Shown here piece by piece: positions 21,894 through 23,599 of a stretch of DNA of 23,599 nucleotides. The position numbers and the translations under genes are program-made. Under the pieces are notes generated by a model, which was given only the letters and a program-made list of their open reading frames with translations, searched no databases and was not told the origin of the DNA. Source of the stretch: CAYOEZ01 sp964402955 (GTDB taxonomy: Bacteria > Chloroflexota > DTOL01 > DAOUCN01); the NCBI GenBank assembly GCA_964402955.1, contig CAYOEZ010000050.1, positions 1 through 23,599 of the forward strand, in the 5' to 3' direction. Every line of letters begins with the position of its first letter. Within the stretch, counting starts at the first letter, position 1.

Positions 21894-23417
21894 TTAGACA
21901 GCTCGCCTTACCCCCTGGATGGCCCGTGTCTGTACCTGCACGTCCCGGTACATCTTGTACACAAGGAGTGCTGCCAGGATGAACAAGACGCCCAGGGTCG
22001 CCTCCGGCAGGTCCAAGCGGCGCCAGACGATGGCAGCGGCAATGAACAGCCCCGTGAGCAGATGCGTGATCACCGTGAGGGCGTTGGCCGGTACCAAATC
22101 CGGCACGTTGGAATGGTGGCGGAGAGCAGTGCGCACAGCGCTGGCAGCCAAGGGCAGGGTCGCCAGGCCCAGCAGCGCAGCCACTGGCAGGAAGCCGCTG
22201 GCGACGCCCGCCAGCAGGGAGGCATAGACGCCAGCCATCAGCAGGGCATAGCCGACAGCGGCGCGCTGTCGGCCGAGGCGGACCACCAGATGATGCTTGC
22301 CGACGGCCTTGTCGGCGGCGTAGTCCGGGAACTCATTGATATAGAGGACAGCAGCGATCAGAAAGCCCACGGGCAAGGTCGCCACCAGCGGCGCCCAGTC
22401 CAATCGCCCGGTCTGCACGAAGTAGGCCCCCAGGCCCATGAGCGGGCCAAAGTTAAGCCCCACCAGCAACTCACCGAAGCCTCGGCTCACCCAGGCGAAG
22501 GGCTTGCCCACGTAGAAGAAGCCGGAGAGTATGCCCACCAGCCCTAGGCCCAGGATGACCGGCCCATGCGTGTAAGCCAGGACAAGGCCGATCAGGCTAG
22601 CCATCAGGAAAAAGAAGAGGCCGCCGGCCAGCACCTCCAGGGGAGTGAGTAACCCCAGTTGAATCATCCGGCTGCCGCCGCTGAAGGGCCGCACGAACTC
22701 CTTGTTTATCTCATCGCTGCCGCCGACATGGTCGAAGTAGTCGTTGACCACATTGGCGCCCAGGTGCAGACAGAGACCCCCCAGCATGGCCAGGGCGAAG
22801 AAGCCCCAGTGGAGTGCGCCTGTCGTTAGCCAGGCCAGGGACGTGCCCACCAGGATCGGCGCGATGGTGGCGGTGAGGAAGGGGGCGCGCAGCTCCGCCA
22901 GCCAGGAACGGGCTTTCACCTTGATCTGTGCCCAATCGCCCACCGTCTGACGGTTCTGGGGAAACTCCACCACCGTGGGCGGCTGCCCCTGGACGATCTC
23001 CTTGAAGATGCGATACTTGATCGTCTCCGGCACCACCTTGACGCAGTCCAGCAGCCCTGTTTGGCCAATGCTGCTCAGGTAGGCCACCACCGGCGAAACG
23101 CGCGCCGTGGCCGCCAGCGCCTCTTGTCGCTCATCCTCATCCTGGACCAGGATGGCCTGGCCGAGGATCTCGGTCTCACGCGAGTCGTTGACATCGTCGG
23201 AGTTCTCGTGCACCAACAAGGCCACCGATGGGCAGTTCAGGATCTGTCGGATCTTGGGATCGGCCTTCATCGAGGCCAGATAGACAGTGAAATCGTCGGT
23301 CACAGCGTAGTGCATCATGCGCTGGCGTACCTTGTTCCCAGCAGCGCTAGCCACCGTAACCACCGCGTTGTGGTGCAACATGTCCAACACTTCTTGCCGA
23401 GTGTGCTCTGTGCTCAC
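21894..23417 (-). CDS. Fusion of an FMN split-barrel domain and a UbiA prenyltransferase
   Basis: This 507-residue protein has two parts. Residues about 1-145 look like a pyridoxamine 5'-phosphate oxidase-type flavin-binding split barrel (VLDMLHHNAVVTVASAAGNKVRQRMMHYA, TVYLASMKADPKIRQILNCPSVALLVHE). Residues about 168-507 are a UbiA prenyltransferase with eight or nine helices. Its Asp motifs are NDYFD (Asp226, Asp229) and NEFPDYAADKAVGK (Asp365, Asp369), which bind the magnesium-diphosphate. GGSR and LTPLEVL after the first motif look most like MenA-type enzymes that prenylate dihydroxynaphthoate, so a step in menaquinone synthesis is the best guess. UbiA proteins of about 300 residues are normal, so the fused N-terminus is unusual. 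GTG 23417 follows GGAGGAACAGTAG. hemH and hemG follow downstream. Confidence 0.9.
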   Translation of the reverse strand: MSTEHTRQEVLDMLHHNAVVTVASAAGNKVRQRMMHYAVTDDFTVYLASMKADPKIRQILNCPSVALLVHENSDDVNDSRETEILGQAILVQDEDERQEALAATARVSPVVAYLSSIGQTGLLDCVKVVPETIKYRIFKEIVQGQPPTVVEFPQNRQTVGDWAQIKVKARSWLAELRAPFLTATIAPILVGTSLAWLTTGALHWGFFALAMLGGLCLHLGANVVNDYFDHVGGSDEINKEFVRPFSGGSRMIQLGLLTPLEVLAGGLFFFLMASLIGLVLAYTHGPVILGLGLVGILSGFFYVGKPFAWVSRGFGELLVGLNFGPLMGLGAYFVQTGRLDWAPLVATLPVGFLIAAVLYINEFPDYAADKAVGKHHLVVRLGRQRAAVGYALLMAGVYASLLAGVASGFLPVAALLGLATLPLAASAVRTALRHHSNVPDLVPANALTVITHLLTGLFIAAAIVWRRLDLPEATLGVLFILAALLVYKMYRDVQVQTRAIQGVRRAV

Positions 23418-23528
23418 CTACTGTTCCTCCATTATGTTGTGGATGAAGCCCCCAGGGCTTGTCTTCTCTTCGGGACGTCTCGTGCGATAGGTCCCGTGCT
23501 GCATTTCACACACCCTCTTAGTCTCTGG

Positions 23529-23554
23529 CGTCGACTGACCGCGGTAAGTCGACG
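23529..23554. promoter_or_regulatory. 26-base near-perfect palindrome (possible operator)
   Basis: The 13-base half-sites CGTCGACTGACCG and CGGTAAGTCGACG are reverse complements with one mismatched pair. It lies about 112 bases upstream of the prenyltransferase fusion start, where a repressor or activator could bind. No convincing promoter was seen beside it. The rest of the 182-base gap (23418-23599) holds only a small AAGCCC/GGGCTT hairpin at 23446-23460 and no gene. Confidence 0.5.
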
Positions 23555-23599
23555 GCGAATGGGAAACTGCCCGGCTGGTAGGAACAGAAAGGCTCCTCG

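Noticed and set aside
21883..21908. GTAG followed by a CGAGCT/AGCTCG stem at the prenyltransferase stop
   Set aside because: The stem is only six bases, begins three bases after the head, and the loop differs from the family; recorded only as a small hairpin.
1..23599. CRISPR array, tRNA or rRNA genes, integrase, toxin-antitoxin or prophage
   Set aside because: No regularly spaced repeats, cloverleaf sequences, rRNA stretches or matching protein motifs were seen on either strand.

Overview
This is a GC-rich (roughly 60% by eye) bacterial chromosomal window that is densely coded on both strands. No phage, plasmid, integrase, transposase, CRISPR, rRNA or tRNA was seen. The best guess is a Chloroflexota bacterium of the Caldilinea/Anaerolineae kind. 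This is an inference from two secreted proteins, one with a VYLPVVM-type segment and a Thr/Pro-rich linker, a ferrochelatase/protoporphyrinogen oxidase pair beside a menaquinone-type prenyltransferase, many carbohydrate genes, and abundant GTAG-headed hairpin repeats. Taxonomy was not tested.

Layout. 1-1214 (+): the end of a PfkB sugar kinase, then a GH105/GH88-like unsaturated uronyl hydrolase. 1387-2202 (-): an FTR1/EfeU iron permease whose promoter carries two related palindromes at 2362-2395. 2414-2736 (+): a broken Maf gene whose reading frame shifts near 2570. 2794-4939 (+): an Old-Yellow-Enzyme-type flavin oxidoreductase and an aldo/keto reductase with two ferredoxin-like Cys clusters. 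4949-5100: a convergent gap holding three short hairpin repeats and a strong terminator. 5110-8636 (-): GH29 alpha-L-fucosidase, a small membrane protein and an FAD-dependent oxidoreductase. These diverge from a D-2-hydroxyacid dehydrogenase (8866-9825, +) across a gap with a promoter facing each way. 9952-12488 (+): a secreted SdrD/Cna-B-like protein, a DUF72 protein and a secreted protein with FxLYD-like repeats, plus an inverted-repeat element at 10574-10697. 12568-15892 (+): a lysine-6-dehydrogenase-like enzyme, Ada, and an EamA transporter. 15924-23417 (-): a UbiA prenyltransferase with an N-terminal flavin-binding domain, HemH, HemG, then a peptide-type ABC importer (binding protein and two permeases, no ATPase).

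How the genes may work together. The first 10 kb look like plant or algal glycan use: sugar kinase, uronyl hydrolase, fucosidase and several oxidoreductases acting on sugars or sugar acids. The last 8 kb look like respiratory cofactor supply: quinone prenylation, iron insertion into porphyrin and porphyrinogen oxidation, with an importer downstream. The iron permease at 1.4-2.2 kb fits the heme theme but is a separate unit.

The most noteworthy signals outside the genes are a family of short hairpins with a GTAG/GGAG head and a TCCC/TCCT loop but different, internally matched stems at three intergenic places; the paired palindromes in the efeU promoter; the maf remnant; a 26-bp near-perfect palindrome upstream of the prenyltransferase fusion; and a foldable leader that could hide the ada ribosome binding site. 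No clear new multi-gene defence or mobile system was found.
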